Counted from the stretch's first letter, positions 45,244 to 55,007 are shown. The stretch is DNA of 64,000 nt from Winogradskyella ludwigii (GCF_013403985.1 NZ_JABFDF010000004.1:124001-188000), one strand, 5' to 3'. Notes: generated by a model from the letters alone, not told the origin. A program made the numbers and translations.

Positions 45244-45477
45244 TCCTCAATCACTGAAACCAATGACTTCTTTATCGCTTTACATACCCTAAATATTTAG
45301 TTAAACGACTTCAACCCTTTCCTAGGTTTCTTTTAACAGTTAAGTCGTCTAAGCATTTCTCTTTAAAATTTAGCGTTCCCATCTTTCTAACTATATAATA
45401 TGGAATTGTGCCCTCTTTATTTAATAGGATTAACCATTAAATTTTTGTTAATAATTCATTTTTAATAGTATTACTAT

Positions 45478-45485
45478 TATATTTG
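45478..45485 (+). promoter_or_regulatory. Putative -7 box of the TetR/ABC/HlyD/TolC operon
   Basis: TATATTTG matches TAnnTTTG and ends 18 bases before the ATG at 45504. It overlaps an in-frame TTG at 45483, ruling that out as start. Confidence 0.55.
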
Positions 45486-45503
45486 CAATCAAATTATTCA
45501 AAT

Positions 45504-46178
45504 ATGATAAATTTACTTTCGAACCTAAAAATTTCTGTACCAGATAAAATCTATCTTAAAGATCCAGAATCTTCAAAATTAGGGAAACGTATTATTGAAA
45601 ACAGTATTCTTTTAATAGATGACATAGGTTTTGACAGTTTCACTTTTAAGAAATTAGGCGTAAAAATCGGTTCTAATGAAAGTTCTATTTACCGTTATTT
45701 TGAAAGTAAGCATAAGTTACTATTATACCTCACCTCTTGGTATTGGGCTTGGATAGAATATCAAATGGTATTTGCAACATTTAATATGCCAGATCCAAAA
45801 GATAAATTATTAAAAGCTATAGAGGTTATCACAAAAAGTATTGAAGAAGACGTCACCTTTTCACATATTAACGAAATAGTGCTCAATAAAATTATTATTA
45901 ATGAAAACTCTAAATCGTACTTAACAAAAGAAGTAGACAGTGAAAACAAAGACGGCTATTTTATAATTTATAAACGTATGATTCAGCGTTTACGTGATAT
46001 GATTATTGCTATTAATCCTAATTATAAATTTGCTTCAAGTCTTGCCAGTACAGTTGTCGAGGGAGCACTGCATCAACATTTTTTAAAGGAACACTTCATA
46101 TCAATCACAGATTGTAATGACCATGTTACTCCTACAGATTTTTTTAAAGAACTCACCATAAATGCTATTAGTAAGTAA
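45504..46178 (+). CDS. TetR/AcrR family transcriptional regulator
   Basis: I start at the ATG 45504 (MINLLSNLKI, 224 residues), just after the -7 box. The N-terminal helix-turn-helix is FDSFTFKKLGVKIGSNESSIYRYFESKHKLLLYL (residues about 44-77), typical of TetR; the rest is a helical ligand domain. The ABC transporter gene starts 5 bases after its stop, so it is the first gene of an export operon. It most likely represses that operon until its effector, perhaps the exported compound, binds. A possible operator, the inverted repeat at 45301-45352, lies upstream. Confidence 0.9.
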   Translation: MINLLSNLKISVPDKIYLKDPESSKLGKRIIENSILLIDDIGFDSFTFKKLGVKIGSNESSIYRYFESKHKLLLYLTSWYWAWIEYQMVFATFNMPDPKDKLLKAIEVITKSIEEDVTFSHINEIVLNKIIINENSKSYLTKEVDSENKDGYFIIYKRMIQRLRDMIIAINPNYKFASSLASTVVEGALHQHFLKEHFISITDCNDHVTPTDFFKELTINAISK

Positions 46179-46183
46179 ATATT

Positions 46184-47842
46184 ATGAATAAAAAAGAAAT
46201 CATGTCTCCATGGCAACGTCTTGTTGGCCTTTTAAAATTAGAGAAACGAGACTTAATGCAAGTTATCTATTATGCCATTTTTTCCGGAATACTAGCACTA
46301 ACATTACCTTTAGGAATTCAAGCCATTATTAACCTACTTCAAAGTGCTCAAGTGAGTACCTCTTGGATTGTTTTAGTAATTTTAGTGACTACAGGTGTCA
46401 CGTTTGTTGGTATTCTGCAACTGATGCAAATGCGAATTATAGAAACTATCCAACAACGTATTTTTACCAGAGCGTCTTTTGAATTTACGTATCGTTTTCC
46501 TAAAATAAAAATGGACGAATTACGCGATAATTATCCTCCAGAATTAGCCAATCGATTTTTCGATACTTTAAATATTCAAAAAGGCTTATCAAAAATATTA
46601 GTAGATATTCCAGCTGCTTTACTTCAAATTGTTTTTGCCCTCATTCTACTATCATTTTACCATCCGTTTTTTATTGCTTTTGGATTTTTATTACTCCTAT
46701 TAATTTACATCGTTTTTAAGTTTACAGCTCAAAAGGGAATGCAAACGAGTCTTATGGAATCTAAACATAAATATAAAGTGGCACATTGGATACAAGAGGT
46801 TGCAAGAGCCGTTATAAGCTTTAAACTTTCTGGAAAAACAAGTTTAGCCATTGATAAAAATGACGAATTGGTTAACGAGTATTTAAAAGCAAGAGAAAGC
46901 CACTTTAATGTGTTGGTAATTCAATTTATACAAATGATTGGTTTTAAAGTCATAGTTACTGCTGGACTTTTACTTATTGGTGGACTACTCGTTTTAAATC
47001 AAGAAATGAATATTGGTCAGTTTGTTGCTGCAGAGATTATTATTTTACTCGTAATTACTTCTGTAGAGAAATTAATTTTAGGTTTAGAATCCTTTTACGA
47101 TGTATTGACGTCTTTAGAAAAAATGGGACAAATAGTAGATAAAGAGTTAGAAAACCAACAGGGTGAAAAACCTGAGTTTAAAGAGGACTTTAGCATAGAA
47201 TTAGACAACGTTTCGTTTAATGTGCCAGGTAGAGAAGCGCATATTATTAAAAATGTTTCGCTAACTATTAAACCTAAAAGCAGACTTTTAATTAGAGGTG
47301 AAAGCGGGTCTGGAAAATCGAGTTTATTGCGTTTAATTGGTGGTATTTTAGAACCTTCTAAAGGTAAAGTGTATCTCGATAAATTTATGCTCAATAATAT
47401 AAATCTTAATCATTACAGAGCAAATTTAGGCATGTCTTTAGTTGATGAAACACCTTTTGAAGGCACAATTAGAGAAAATATCACTTTTGGAAACAAAGAT
47501 ATCTCAGACGACCAATTAATGTGGGCTATTGATATTGCTGGACTTTATCAGTTTGTAAAAGAAAGTGCTCATGGTTTAAACACTATTTTATATCCAGAAG
47601 GAAAACAAATTTCTTTCACCATAGCTAAAAAAATAATTTTAGCAAGAGCTATTGTAGGCAAACCAAAAGTCCTCATTTTAGAAGATCCATTAGATTATTT
47701 TGCTGAAAGAGAGGTCAAAAGAATCATTTCATTTTTAACTGACGAGGCTAATCCTTGGGCTTTAGTTGTAGTGAGTAGAGCAAACGAATGGTCGCAGAGT
47801 TGCACGCAAGTGGTAACATTAAAAGACGGCGAAATTATTTAA
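46184..47842 (+). CDS. ABC exporter (membrane + ATPase domains) with degenerate ATPase motifs
   Basis: The 552-residue protein has an N-terminal six-helix transmembrane domain (to about residue 320) and a C-terminal nucleotide-binding domain, the half-transporter layout of HlyB-type exporters. Walker A is intact (GESGSGKSS, residues 372-380). Other motifs are not: the Q-loop reads GMSLVDETPFEGTIREN with no glutamine, the LSGGQ site reads GKQISFTIAKK, Walker B reads VLILEDPLD with E and D in swapped order, and the H-loop reads VVVSRANEW. Together with the following HlyD and TolC genes it should form a tripartite exporter, with unusual or absent ATP hydrolysis. Confidence 0.88.
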   Translation: MNKKEIMSPWQRLVGLLKLEKRDLMQVIYYAIFSGILALTLPLGIQAIINLLQSAQVSTSWIVLVILVTTGVTFVGILQLMQMRIIETIQQRIFTRASFEFTYRFPKIKMDELRDNYPPELANRFFDTLNIQKGLSKILVDIPAALLQIVFALILLSFYHPFFIAFGFLLLLLIYIVFKFTAQKGMQTSLMESKHKYKVAHWIQEVARAVISFKLSGKTSLAIDKNDELVNEYLKARESHFNVLVIQFIQMIGFKVIVTAGLLLIGGLLVLNQEMNIGQFVAAEIIILLVITSVEKLILGLESFYDVLTSLEKMGQIVDKELENQQGEKPEFKEDFSIELDNVSFNVPGREAHIIKNVSLTIKPKSRLLIRGESGSGKSSLLRLIGGILEPSKGKVYLDKFMLNNINLNHYRANLGMSLVDETPFEGTIRENITFGNKDISDDQLMWAIDIAGLYQFVKESAHGLNTILYPEGKQISFTIAKKIILARAIVGKPKVLILEDPLDYFAEREVKRIISFLTDEANPWALVVVSRANEWSQSCTQVVTLKDGEII

Positions 47843-47858
47843 AAAAGACAAGACTACT

Positions 47859-49208
47859 ATGTTAAATATATCTAATAATCAATTACATAAATCGGTAAAC
47901 CTTAACGAATCCAAATCCGGAAAACGCGTATTTCACAACCGTTATTATAAGAGTTTTAATCGCTTATTATTGGTCTTTACCATCATTGGTATTATCGTTT
48001 TATTCTTGCCCTGGACGCAGAATATCACAAGTCGTGGTAATGTAACCACCTTAACACCAGACCAAAGACCACAAACCATACAATCACCAATTCCTGGTCG
48101 TATTGAACAATGGTTTGTTCGCGAAGGTGATTTTGTGGCCAAAGGCGATACTATAATGAAAGTTTCAGAAATTAAGAGCGAATATTTTGACCCAAATTTA
48201 GTAGAACGTACAGCGCAACAACGTGATGCCAAAGCACAATCTGTTGGTTCTTATGGCGAAAAAGTAAAAGCGCTAAACCGTCAAATAGGTGCTTTGTCTA
48301 ATGAACGTGGCTTAAAATTAGAACAAGCAAGAAACAAACTCATTCAGTCACGTTACAAAGTGCAAAGTGATAGTATTGATTTAGAAGCGGCTATTACCAA
48401 TAAAAAAATTGCAAAACTTCAGTTTGATAGAACAGTAACCTTGCAAGAAGAAGGTTTTAAGGCTACAAAAGATGTAGAAGATAAACGCTTAAAACTACAA
48501 GAAACTGAAGCTAAATTAATATCGCAACAAAATAAATTGTTATCTAGTAAAAACGAAATTATAAACGCTCAGGTAGAAATTTCTAGAGTTAATGCAGCTT
48601 ATGCAGATAAAATCTCAAAAGCGCAAAGTGATAAATACACAGCGCAATCGAGGCAATTTGATACAGAAGCGCAAGTTTCAAAATTAGATAATCAATATTC
48701 TAATTATCAAATGCGAAGCGATTTACAATATATTAAAGCACCTTTTGATGGTTATATAAATAAAGCTATTAGAGGTGGTGTTGGGCAAACGTTTAAAGAA
48801 GGAGAAGCCTTAGTTGGTATGATGCCTGCTCAAGTAGATTTAGCTGTAGAAACCTTTGTAGAACCTATAGATTTACCATTAATAAACATTGGCGAAAAAG
48901 TACGCGTACAGTTCGATGGTTGGCCAGCAATTGTATTTAGTGGTTGGCCAGATATCACTTACGGAACCTATGGTGCTAAGATTGTTGCTGTTGAGAATTT
49001 TATTAGTCCTAACGGTAAATTTAGAGTGCTTTTAGCTCCGGATGAAGAGGCTTATAAATGGCCCAAAAGCATCAGAGCAGGTTCTGGTGCCTATACAATG
49101 GCATTACTCGAAGATGTGCCAATTTGGTACGAGCTTTGGAGAAAACTTAATGGTTTTCCTCCAAATTATTATCAGCCAGCAACCACTACTAATGCTAAAA
49201 AGAAATAA
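47859..49208 (+). CDS. HlyD-type membrane fusion protein
   Basis: The 449-residue protein has a short cytosolic N-terminus and one transmembrane helix (LLLVFTIIGIIVLFLPW, residues about 34-50). A lipoyl half (QSPIPGRIEQWFVREGDFVAKGD) precedes a long coiled coil (residues about 115-270, AQQRD to LDNQY). The second lipoyl and beta-barrel part follows (YIKAPFDGYINKAIRGGVGQTFKEGE). It bridges the inner-membrane ABC protein and the outer-membrane channel. It begins 16 bases after the ABC gene and is followed by the TolC gene after 3 bases. Confidence 0.92.
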   Translation: MLNISNNQLHKSVNLNESKSGKRVFHNRYYKSFNRLLLVFTIIGIIVLFLPWTQNITSRGNVTTLTPDQRPQTIQSPIPGRIEQWFVREGDFVAKGDTIMKVSEIKSEYFDPNLVERTAQQRDAKAQSVGSYGEKVKALNRQIGALSNERGLKLEQARNKLIQSRYKVQSDSIDLEAAITNKKIAKLQFDRTVTLQEEGFKATKDVEDKRLKLQETEAKLISQQNKLLSSKNEIINAQVEISRVNAAYADKISKAQSDKYTAQSRQFDTEAQVSKLDNQYSNYQMRSDLQYIKAPFDGYINKAIRGGVGQTFKEGEALVGMMPAQVDLAVETFVEPIDLPLINIGEKVRVQFDGWPAIVFSGWPDITYGTYGAKIVAVENFISPNGKFRVLLAPDEEAYKWPKSIRAGSGAYTMALLEDVPIWYELWRKLNGFPPNYYQPATTTNAKKK

Positions 49209-49211
49209 GAG

Positions 49212-50615
49212 ATGCGACACATTTTTACACTAGCATTTTTAAGTTTTACTTTATTAAGCTTTTCGCAAGCCTCAGATCTATCAAACGTTTTAAGATTTGA
49301 TGAATACTTAGGCTTTGTAAAAAAGTTTCATCCTATTGTAAAACAGGCCCAATTAGTTATTGACAAAAGTCAAGCTAAACTTTTGAAATCTCGTGGTGCT
49401 TTTGATCCTAAATTCGAAGTAGACTATAACCGTAAAAAGTTTAAGAGCACAGAATATTACGATAAACTGAATGGTACGTTTAAAATACCAACATGGTTTG
49501 GGGTAGAACTAAAAGCAGCATTTGAAGAAAATTCTGGTGAATACCTAAACCCAGAATCCTACGTTCCAAAAGAGGGGTTGTATAGTGCAGGTTTTTCTGT
49601 ACCATTAGCACAAGGCTTATTAATTAATAATAGAATGGCTTCCCTAAAACAAGCCAAATTATTTAGAGAACAAGCTAAAGCTGATCGCGATATTTATGTA
49701 AACAACATACTTTTTGAAGCCTCATTAGTTTATTTTAAATGGTTGCAAGCCTATAACGAATTGCTATTATTTGAGAACATTTTAGAAAATGCAGATCTAA
49801 GATTTAGAGGGATTAAAAAAGGTGTAGAAGTTGGCGAAAATGCGCAAATTGATGAAACCGAAGCGCGTATTGCTGTAAATAGCAGAAAGCTAGGGTTAGA
49901 GCAATCTAAAGTAAAACTGATGAAAGCTGCCTTAGAATTGTCAAACTTTTTATGGCTAGAGAATAATATTCCTGTTGAGCTTCAGCCCAATATAATTCCT
50001 GATGTAAATTCAGAATCCATTATAGACACGACATTTAGTATTAACCAATTACAAACCGAAGCTATGGCTTTAGAAGCACATCCAAAAATGCGTTCTTTAG
50101 ATTATAAACTACAAGGTTTGGAAGTTGACAAACGCCTAAAAGCCAATAAATTATTACCTAAAATTAACTTAGAATATAATTTCTTATCAGAAACACCAGA
50201 AACAGCACAGACTTTTAATACAGGAGAATATAAAAGCGGACTAAACGTGAGTTTACCTCTATTCTTAAGAAAAGAAAGAGGGGATTTAAAATTGGCAAAA
50301 TTAAAAGTACAGGACACTGAATACGAAAGAAATGCCACACGAGTAACGCTTGAAAATAAAATTTCAGCCTTAAAACAAGAACTCGAATCTTATGTTATGC
50401 AAAATGAAATTACAACAGAAATGGTATCAGATTACGAATTAATGCTTACTGCAGAAGAACGTAAATTCCAATTAGGAGAAAGCTCATTGTTTTTTGTAAA
50501 TTCTAGAGAATCTAAACTCATAGATGGACAATTAAAAGCTATCGCTATTCAGAATAAATTTTTCAACACCAAAGCAAAATTATTTAATGCTATGGCCGTG
50601 AACCCCAATATATAG
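49212..50615 (+). CDS. TolC-family outer-membrane efflux channel
   Basis: The 467-residue protein has a signal peptide (MRHIFTLAFLSFTLLSFSQA). It shows the long helical hairpins of TolC proteins, with two related halves around RAQLVIDKSQAKLLKSRGAFDPKFE-type and ENKISALKQELESYVMQ segments. Strand-rich parts include YSAGFSVPLAQGLLINNR and GLNVSLPLFLRKERGDLK. It forms the outer-membrane duct for the exporter encoded immediately upstream. The operon ends at a strong terminator. Confidence 0.92.
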   Translation: MRHIFTLAFLSFTLLSFSQASDLSNVLRFDEYLGFVKKFHPIVKQAQLVIDKSQAKLLKSRGAFDPKFEVDYNRKKFKSTEYYDKLNGTFKIPTWFGVELKAAFEENSGEYLNPESYVPKEGLYSAGFSVPLAQGLLINNRMASLKQAKLFREQAKADRDIYVNNILFEASLVYFKWLQAYNELLLFENILENADLRFRGIKKGVEVGENAQIDETEARIAVNSRKLGLEQSKVKLMKAALELSNFLWLENNIPVELQPNIIPDVNSESIIDTTFSINQLQTEAMALEAHPKMRSLDYKLQGLEVDKRLKANKLLPKINLEYNFLSETPETAQTFNTGEYKSGLNVSLPLFLRKERGDLKLAKLKVQDTEYERNATRVTLENKISALKQELESYVMQNEITTEMVSDYELMLTAEERKFQLGESSLFFVNSRESKLIDGQLKAIAIQNKFFNTKAKLFNAMAVNPNI

Positions 50616-50633
50616 AATAGTCTTAAAAGACAT

Positions 50634-50671
50634 AAAAAAAGCGAAAATCAATTGAGATTTTCGCTTTTTTT
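50634..50671. terminator. Bidirectional intrinsic terminator
   Basis: A stem of at least 16 pairs (A-run plus GCGAAAATC with GATTTTCGC plus T-run) around AATTGA separates convergent tolC-like and fabV genes. Confidence 0.92.
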
Positions 50672-50694
50672 AAAGTATTTAATTTCAAAATAAT

Positions 50695-51885
50695 TTACTC
50701 CTGTAATCCAGGAATTGCAACCATTTCATTAACGTCTTTATCATAATCAACTCCTTCGACATTGAAACCAAAAAGATTAAAGAAATCAGTTTTATAACCT
50801 TCTAAATCTCCAATATTTGGTAATGTTTCCGTGGTTGCTTCTTTCCAAAGTTCTAAGACTTTAGCTTGTATATCGTCGCGCATTTCCCAATCGTCAATAC
50901 GAATTCGTCCTTCATCATCTAAAGGAATTTCATTTTCATATAAACGCTCACTGAATAAACGTTCAATTTGCTCTATACAACCTTCATGAATACCTTCTTC
51001 CTTCATCACTTTATATAACAATGAAATATATAAAGGAATTACGGGAATTGCAGAACTCGCTTGCGTCACCAAAGCTTTATTTACAGAAACATAACCTTTT
51101 CCGTTAATGTCTTTTAAAGCATCTGTAATTTTAAATGCGGTTGCTTCTAAATGATCTTTAGCACGACCAATAGTTCCTTTTCTATAAACGGCTTCTGTTA
51201 GTGAAGGGCCAATATATGAGTACGCTACAGTTTTAAAATCTTTAGCTAATACATTTTCAGATTTTAATAAATCAATCCACATTTGCCAATCTTCACCTCC
51301 CATTACAGTGACTGTATTTTCAATATCGTCACCAGAACAAGGTTCTATGGAAATCTCTTTAACTTCACCGGTATGAAAATCGACCGTATTATTGGTAAAT
51401 GCATCACCTATGGGTTTTAAAACCGACTTAAAACGTTCTCCTGAATCTGGATGTGTTCTTACTGGTGATGCTAAACTATATATTACTAAATCAATCTGAC
51501 CTAAATCTTCTTTGATCAATTGTAAAGTTTGCGCTTTTATTTCGTTAGAAAACGCATCTCCATTTATACTCTTAGCATACAAACCGTCTTTATGAGCCTG
51601 AGTCTCAAAAGCAGCACTATTATACCAACCTGGTGATGCTGGACGACCTGCTGTTGGTGGCTTTTCGAAAAATACACCAATTGTAGAGGCGTTAGATCCG
51701 TAAGCACTTGTTATTCTAGATGCCAAACCAAATCCGGTTGAAGCTCCTATTACCAACACCTTTTTTGGTGTATCTGTTGTTGGTTTTGATTTTATATAGT
51801 CAATTTGATTTAATACATTTTTTTCACAACCTGTTGGGTGCGATGTTAAACATATAAATCCTCTAGTTCTTGGTTCTATAATCAT
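50695..51885 (-). CDS. fabV: Trans-2-enoyl-CoA/ACP reductase FabV
   Basis: The 396-residue protein has the FabV length and opening (MIIEPRTRGFICLTSHPTGCEKNV). A Rossmann glycine motif follows (VLVIGASTGFGLASRI, residues about 43-58). The hallmark catalytic pattern of tyrosine, eight residues and lysine is seen in YRKGTIGRAK. It reduces the enoyl double bond in the last step of fatty-acid elongation, using NADH, and FabV enzymes are typically insensitive to triclosan. It lies 11 bases after lpdA on the same strand. Confidence 0.96.
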   Translation of the reverse strand: MIIEPRTRGFICLTSHPTGCEKNVLNQIDYIKSKPTTDTPKKVLVIGASTGFGLASRITSAYGSNASTIGVFFEKPPTAGRPASPGWYNSAAFETQAHKDGLYAKSINGDAFSNEIKAQTLQLIKEDLGQIDLVIYSLASPVRTHPDSGERFKSVLKPIGDAFTNNTVDFHTGEVKEISIEPCSGDDIENTVTVMGGEDWQMWIDLLKSENVLAKDFKTVAYSYIGPSLTEAVYRKGTIGRAKDHLEATAFKITDALKDINGKGYVSVNKALVTQASSAIPVIPLYISLLYKVMKEEGIHEGCIEQIERLFSERLYENEIPLDDEGRIRIDDWEMRDDIQAKVLELWKEATTETLPNIGDLEGYKTDFFNLFGFNVEGVDYDKDVNEMVAIPGLQE

Positions 51886-51896
51886 AGTTTAATTTT

Positions 51897-53297
51897 CTAA
51901 ACGTGTAATGCTCTATCTTCTGTTGCTGCTAAAGCGGCTTCTTTTACGGCTTCTGCAAATGTTGGGTGTGCGTGAGACATGCGAGAAATATCTTCTGCAG
52001 AGGCTCTAAATTCCATTGCTGTAACGGCTTCTGCTATTAAATCGGCACAACGTGCACCAATCATGTGTACACCTAATACTTCATCTGTTTTTTTATCAGC
52101 TAAGATTTTTACAAATCCGTCTAGATCTCCACTTGCTCTTGCGCGTCCTAAAGCTCTAAATGGAAACTGACCCACTTTATAGTCTACATTATCTGCTTTT
52201 AATTCTTCTTCTGTTTTACCAACAGCAGCCACTTCTGGCCATGTGTAAACAACTCCTGGAATTAAGTTATAATCGATATGTGGTTTTTGTCCTGCCATCG
52301 TTTCAGCTACAAAGACACCTTCTTCTTCGGCTTTGTGTGCTAACATCGCTCCTTTAATAACATCACCAATCGCATAAATATTTGATGCAGATGTTTGTAA
52401 ATGTTCGTTTACTTCAACTTGACCTCTATCGTTTAATTTTACTCCTGCAGCTTCAGCATTTAAGCCTGCTGTATAAGGTTTACGACCAACAGAAACTAAA
52501 CAGTAATCTCCTTTGAATTCTACAACGTCTCCTTTTTTGTTTTCAGCTTTTACAATAACCTCATCTCCATTACGCTCTACAGACTGCACTTTGTGAGATA
52601 ACATCATTTTGCATTTTGCTTTCTTAAAGACTTTATTTAATTCTTTAGACAAACCAGCATCCATCGTTGGTAAGATTCTGTCCATATATTCAATAACAGT
52701 CACCTCAGCACCTAAACGACGATACACTTGTCCAAGCTCTAAACCAATAACTCCACCACCAATAATAATGAGATGTTTTGGAATTTCTTTTAATTTTAAA
52801 GCTTCCGTTGATGTTATGACGCGTTCTTTATCTAAAGTAATAAAAGGTAATGTTGAAGGTTTAGATCCTGTTGCAATAATGATCTTTTTTGCTTCAATCT
52901 CTTGAGCATCCTTCCCTTCTATCTTAATATGTGTCGCATCTTTAAAAGAGCCTAAACCTTCAAAAACATCGATATTGTTTTTCTTCATTAAGAAATCAAT
53001 GCCACCTGTAGTTTGATCTACAACAGCTTGCTTACGACCAATCATCTTCTCAAGATTCACTTTAATTTCACCTGGAATCTCAATCCCATGCTCTTCAAAA
53101 TGTTTTGTCGCTTCTTCGTAATGATGTGAAGAGCTTAATAAGGCTTTACTTGGAATACAACCAACGTTTAAACACGTTCCTCCAAGTGTTGAATATTTTT
53201 CAATAATAGCTGTTTTCATGCCTAATTGTGCACAACGAATTGCTGCTACATATCCTCCAGGTCCAGAACCTATTATTGCTACATCATATGATTTCAT
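51897..53297 (-). CDS. lpdA: Dihydrolipoyl dehydrogenase
   Basis: The 466-residue flavoprotein has an FAD motif (VAIIGSGPGGYVAAIRCAQLG), the redox disulfide GGTCLNVGCIPSK (residues about 40-52), an NAD motif (LIIIGGGVIGLELGQVYRRLG) and the C-terminal active-site HAHPTFAEAVKEA. It reoxidises lipoamide in pyruvate, 2-oxoglutarate or branched-chain dehydrogenase complexes or the glycine system. Its -7 box is at 53331, and fabV follows in the same operon. Confidence 0.97.
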   Translation of the reverse strand: MKSYDVAIIGSGPGGYVAAIRCAQLGMKTAIIEKYSTLGGTCLNVGCIPSKALLSSSHHYEEATKHFEEHGIEIPGEIKVNLEKMIGRKQAVVDQTTGGIDFLMKKNNIDVFEGLGSFKDATHIKIEGKDAQEIEAKKIIIATGSKPSTLPFITLDKERVITSTEALKLKEIPKHLIIIGGGVIGLELGQVYRRLGAEVTVIEYMDRILPTMDAGLSKELNKVFKKAKCKMMLSHKVQSVERNGDEVIVKAENKKGDVVEFKGDYCLVSVGRKPYTAGLNAEAAGVKLNDRGQVEVNEHLQTSASNIYAIGDVIKGAMLAHKAEEEGVFVAETMAGQKPHIDYNLIPGVVYTWPEVAAVGKTEEELKADNVDYKVGQFPFRALGRARASGDLDGFVKILADKKTDEVLGVHMIGARCADLIAEAVTAMEFRASAEDISRMSHAHPTFAEAVKEAALAATEDRALHV

Positions 53298-53330
53298 AAA
53301 AATATTTTTTGTCTAATTAAAAATCTAAAA

Positions 53331-53338
53331 CAAAAATA
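53331..53338 (-). promoter_or_regulatory. Putative -7 box of lpdA-fabV
   Basis: On the minus strand this reads TATTTTTG, fitting TAnnTTTG, 34 bases before the lpdA ATG. Confidence 0.5.
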
Positions 53339-53427
53339 CAATATTGAATGATTAATGCCGAATGAAGATTGACGTTTTTTTTTAGCTGATTAAGAAATGG
53401 TAAAGCCCGTTATTTTTAGATGATAAC

Positions 53428-53472
53428 AAAAAAAAGTGTCTACCTAAATTAATGAAAATTTTAGTAGACACT
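53428..53472 (-). terminator. Intrinsic terminator of the PAS-LuxR gene
   Basis: AGTGTCTAC (53435-53443) pairs with GTAGACACT (53464-53472), extended by TAAA/TTTA inside. On the minus strand it is followed by a run of eight or more T residues. It is 103 bases after the regulator stop. Confidence 0.8.
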
Positions 53473-53574
53473 GTTACAACAATTCCCCTAAGAATTTAAT
53501 TAATAACTAAATCAAAGGTCTTAATAAACAAATTAACGTGCAATACTCAATTTGAGTAATTTTAGTCTGTGTTT

Positions 53575-54345
53575 TTAAATGAAGTTTTGGTTCATTTTTA
53601 GCATCCCTATAAGTTCTCCTGTTGAGGATACATTTAATTTTTTCAAAATATTTCGGCGATGCGTATCTACAGTATGCGAACTTATATTCAGCTTTTTAGA
53701 AATTTCTTTACTACTGAGATCTAAAATTAAAAACCGAACAACATCTCTTTCCCGATTACTAATCCCTGAACCTAATATTTTTTGTCCAAAATTATTAAAA
53801 TAGATCGTCTCATATTCATTGTTTTCATTTAGAAGTTTCGCAGAAGCAGAAATATCCATTTTTATATCAGAATGCAAAACGGTATAATGCGCCAAACCAA
53901 TAATAGGTTTTCCATGACTATCAAAAGCTAACGGAGTGGTATTCTGAATTAAATTTACATACACACCTTCTGCGTTTTTAAATCTATAGTTCCATGTATA
54001 ATTAGCATTCTGGCGGTTATCTTTACTAATCTTTCCTAAGGTAAACTCCATTAATTCATTAAGGGCTTTTATCCATATTTCGAGATCATCAGGATGAAGT
54101 CTACTCCAAAAATAACGCATACCTCCTTTTTCTAATAAATCAGAATCTAAACCTAAACACGCTTTAAAATTTTTACTGATGTATTCAAATTCTAAACTTT
54201 GCGTATTGGTGATGCAGAAAAAAGTAGAACTATAAGGCAAATACTGATCTAAGTCTATAAGTCTTTTAATGTGAGTTTCTAATGAAGGTTTGTCATAAGA
54301 CTTAAATATAGACTTATACATATCCTTAATATGAGTGTATTTCAT
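53575..54345 (-). CDS. PAS domain LuxR-family transcriptional regulator
   Basis: The 256-residue protein has a PAS-like sensor region (STFFCITNTQSLEFEYISKNFKACLGLD to about residue 160, including YFWSRLHPDD and NYTWNYRFKNAEGVYVNL). A C-terminal LuxR helix-turn-helix follows (SNRERDVVRFLILDLSSKEISKKLNISSHTVDTHRRNILKKLNV, residues about 195-240). No receiver domain or phospho-site is present, so it probably binds a small ligand directly. It is monocistronic; its targets are unknown. Confidence 0.9.
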   Translation of the reverse strand: MKYTHIKDMYKSIFKSYDKPSLETHIKRLIDLDQYLPYSSTFFCITNTQSLEFEYISKNFKACLGLDSDLLEKGGMRYFWSRLHPDDLEIWIKALNELMEFTLGKISKDNRQNANYTWNYRFKNAEGVYVNLIQNTTPLAFDSHGKPIIGLAHYTVLHSDIKMDISASAKLLNENNEYETIYFNNFGQKILGSGISNRERDVVRFLILDLSSKEISKKLNISSHTVDTHRRNILKKLNVSSTGELIGMLKMNQNFI

Positions 54346-54548
54346 AAAATAATGATCTTATTGTCAGTTAAAAGGAATTATAAACAGCGCGATTACTATA
54401 TATATTCTAAAAATAGAAATAAATTATGAATTTACATAATAAGAATTACAGGTGTAAAACTTAACATTCACGTAGCAAATACGTTATACATTTTTAGATT
54501 GTAAATTTTACTTTGCCAACACCAGTAACCACACTAATGCGCTTTATG

Positions 54549-55007
54549 CTACAAGGAAATTTCTGTAGTATGCTTCACTTCATTAATCATAAACATACTA
54601 TGCGTGCTCCCTATATGATTGATTTTAGTGAGTTTTTCAACCATAAATTCTCTAAACGCTTTCATGTCTTTTACCAAAACTTTAAGCAAGTAATCATAAT
54701 CTCCACTGAGATGATAACATTCTAAAACCTCATCAAGTTTTTTCACTTCGCGCTCAAACATGACGACATAATCTTGAGAATGCTGTATCAGTTTAACATG
54801 ACAAAAAGCGACAAAATCTTTGTCGACTTTAGTTTTATCTACCAAAGCCACATACTGTTTTATGATGCCATTTTTTTCAAGTTTTCTAATGCGTTCATAA
54901 ACTGCCGTTACAGACAAATTTAACTGAAGCGATAAGGCTTTATTAGTTTGCTTACTATCCGTTTGAAGTAAATGCAACATTTTTTTATCTATCTGATCAA
55001 AAATCAT
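54549..55007 (-). CDS. Lrp/AsnC family transcriptional regulator
   Basis: The 152-residue protein has the N-terminal helix-turn-helix (LDKKMLHLLQTDSKQTNKALSLQLNLSVTAVYERIRKLEKNGII, near residues 6-50) and the RAM ligand domain (VECYHLSGDYDYLLKVLVKDMKAF-like wording near residue 98). It is divergent from the PLP lyase gene with a 166-base shared control region, the usual layout for an Lrp protein regulating amino-acid catabolism. Methionine or a related amino acid is a reasonable guess for its effector. Confidence 0.93.
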   Translation of the reverse strand: MIFDQIDKKMLHLLQTDSKQTNKALSLQLNLSVTAVYERIRKLEKNGIIKQYVALVDKTKVDKDFVAFCHVKLIQHSQDYVVMFEREVKKLDEVLECYHLSGDYDYLLKVLVKDMKAFREFMVEKLTKINHIGSTHSMFMINEVKHTTEISL

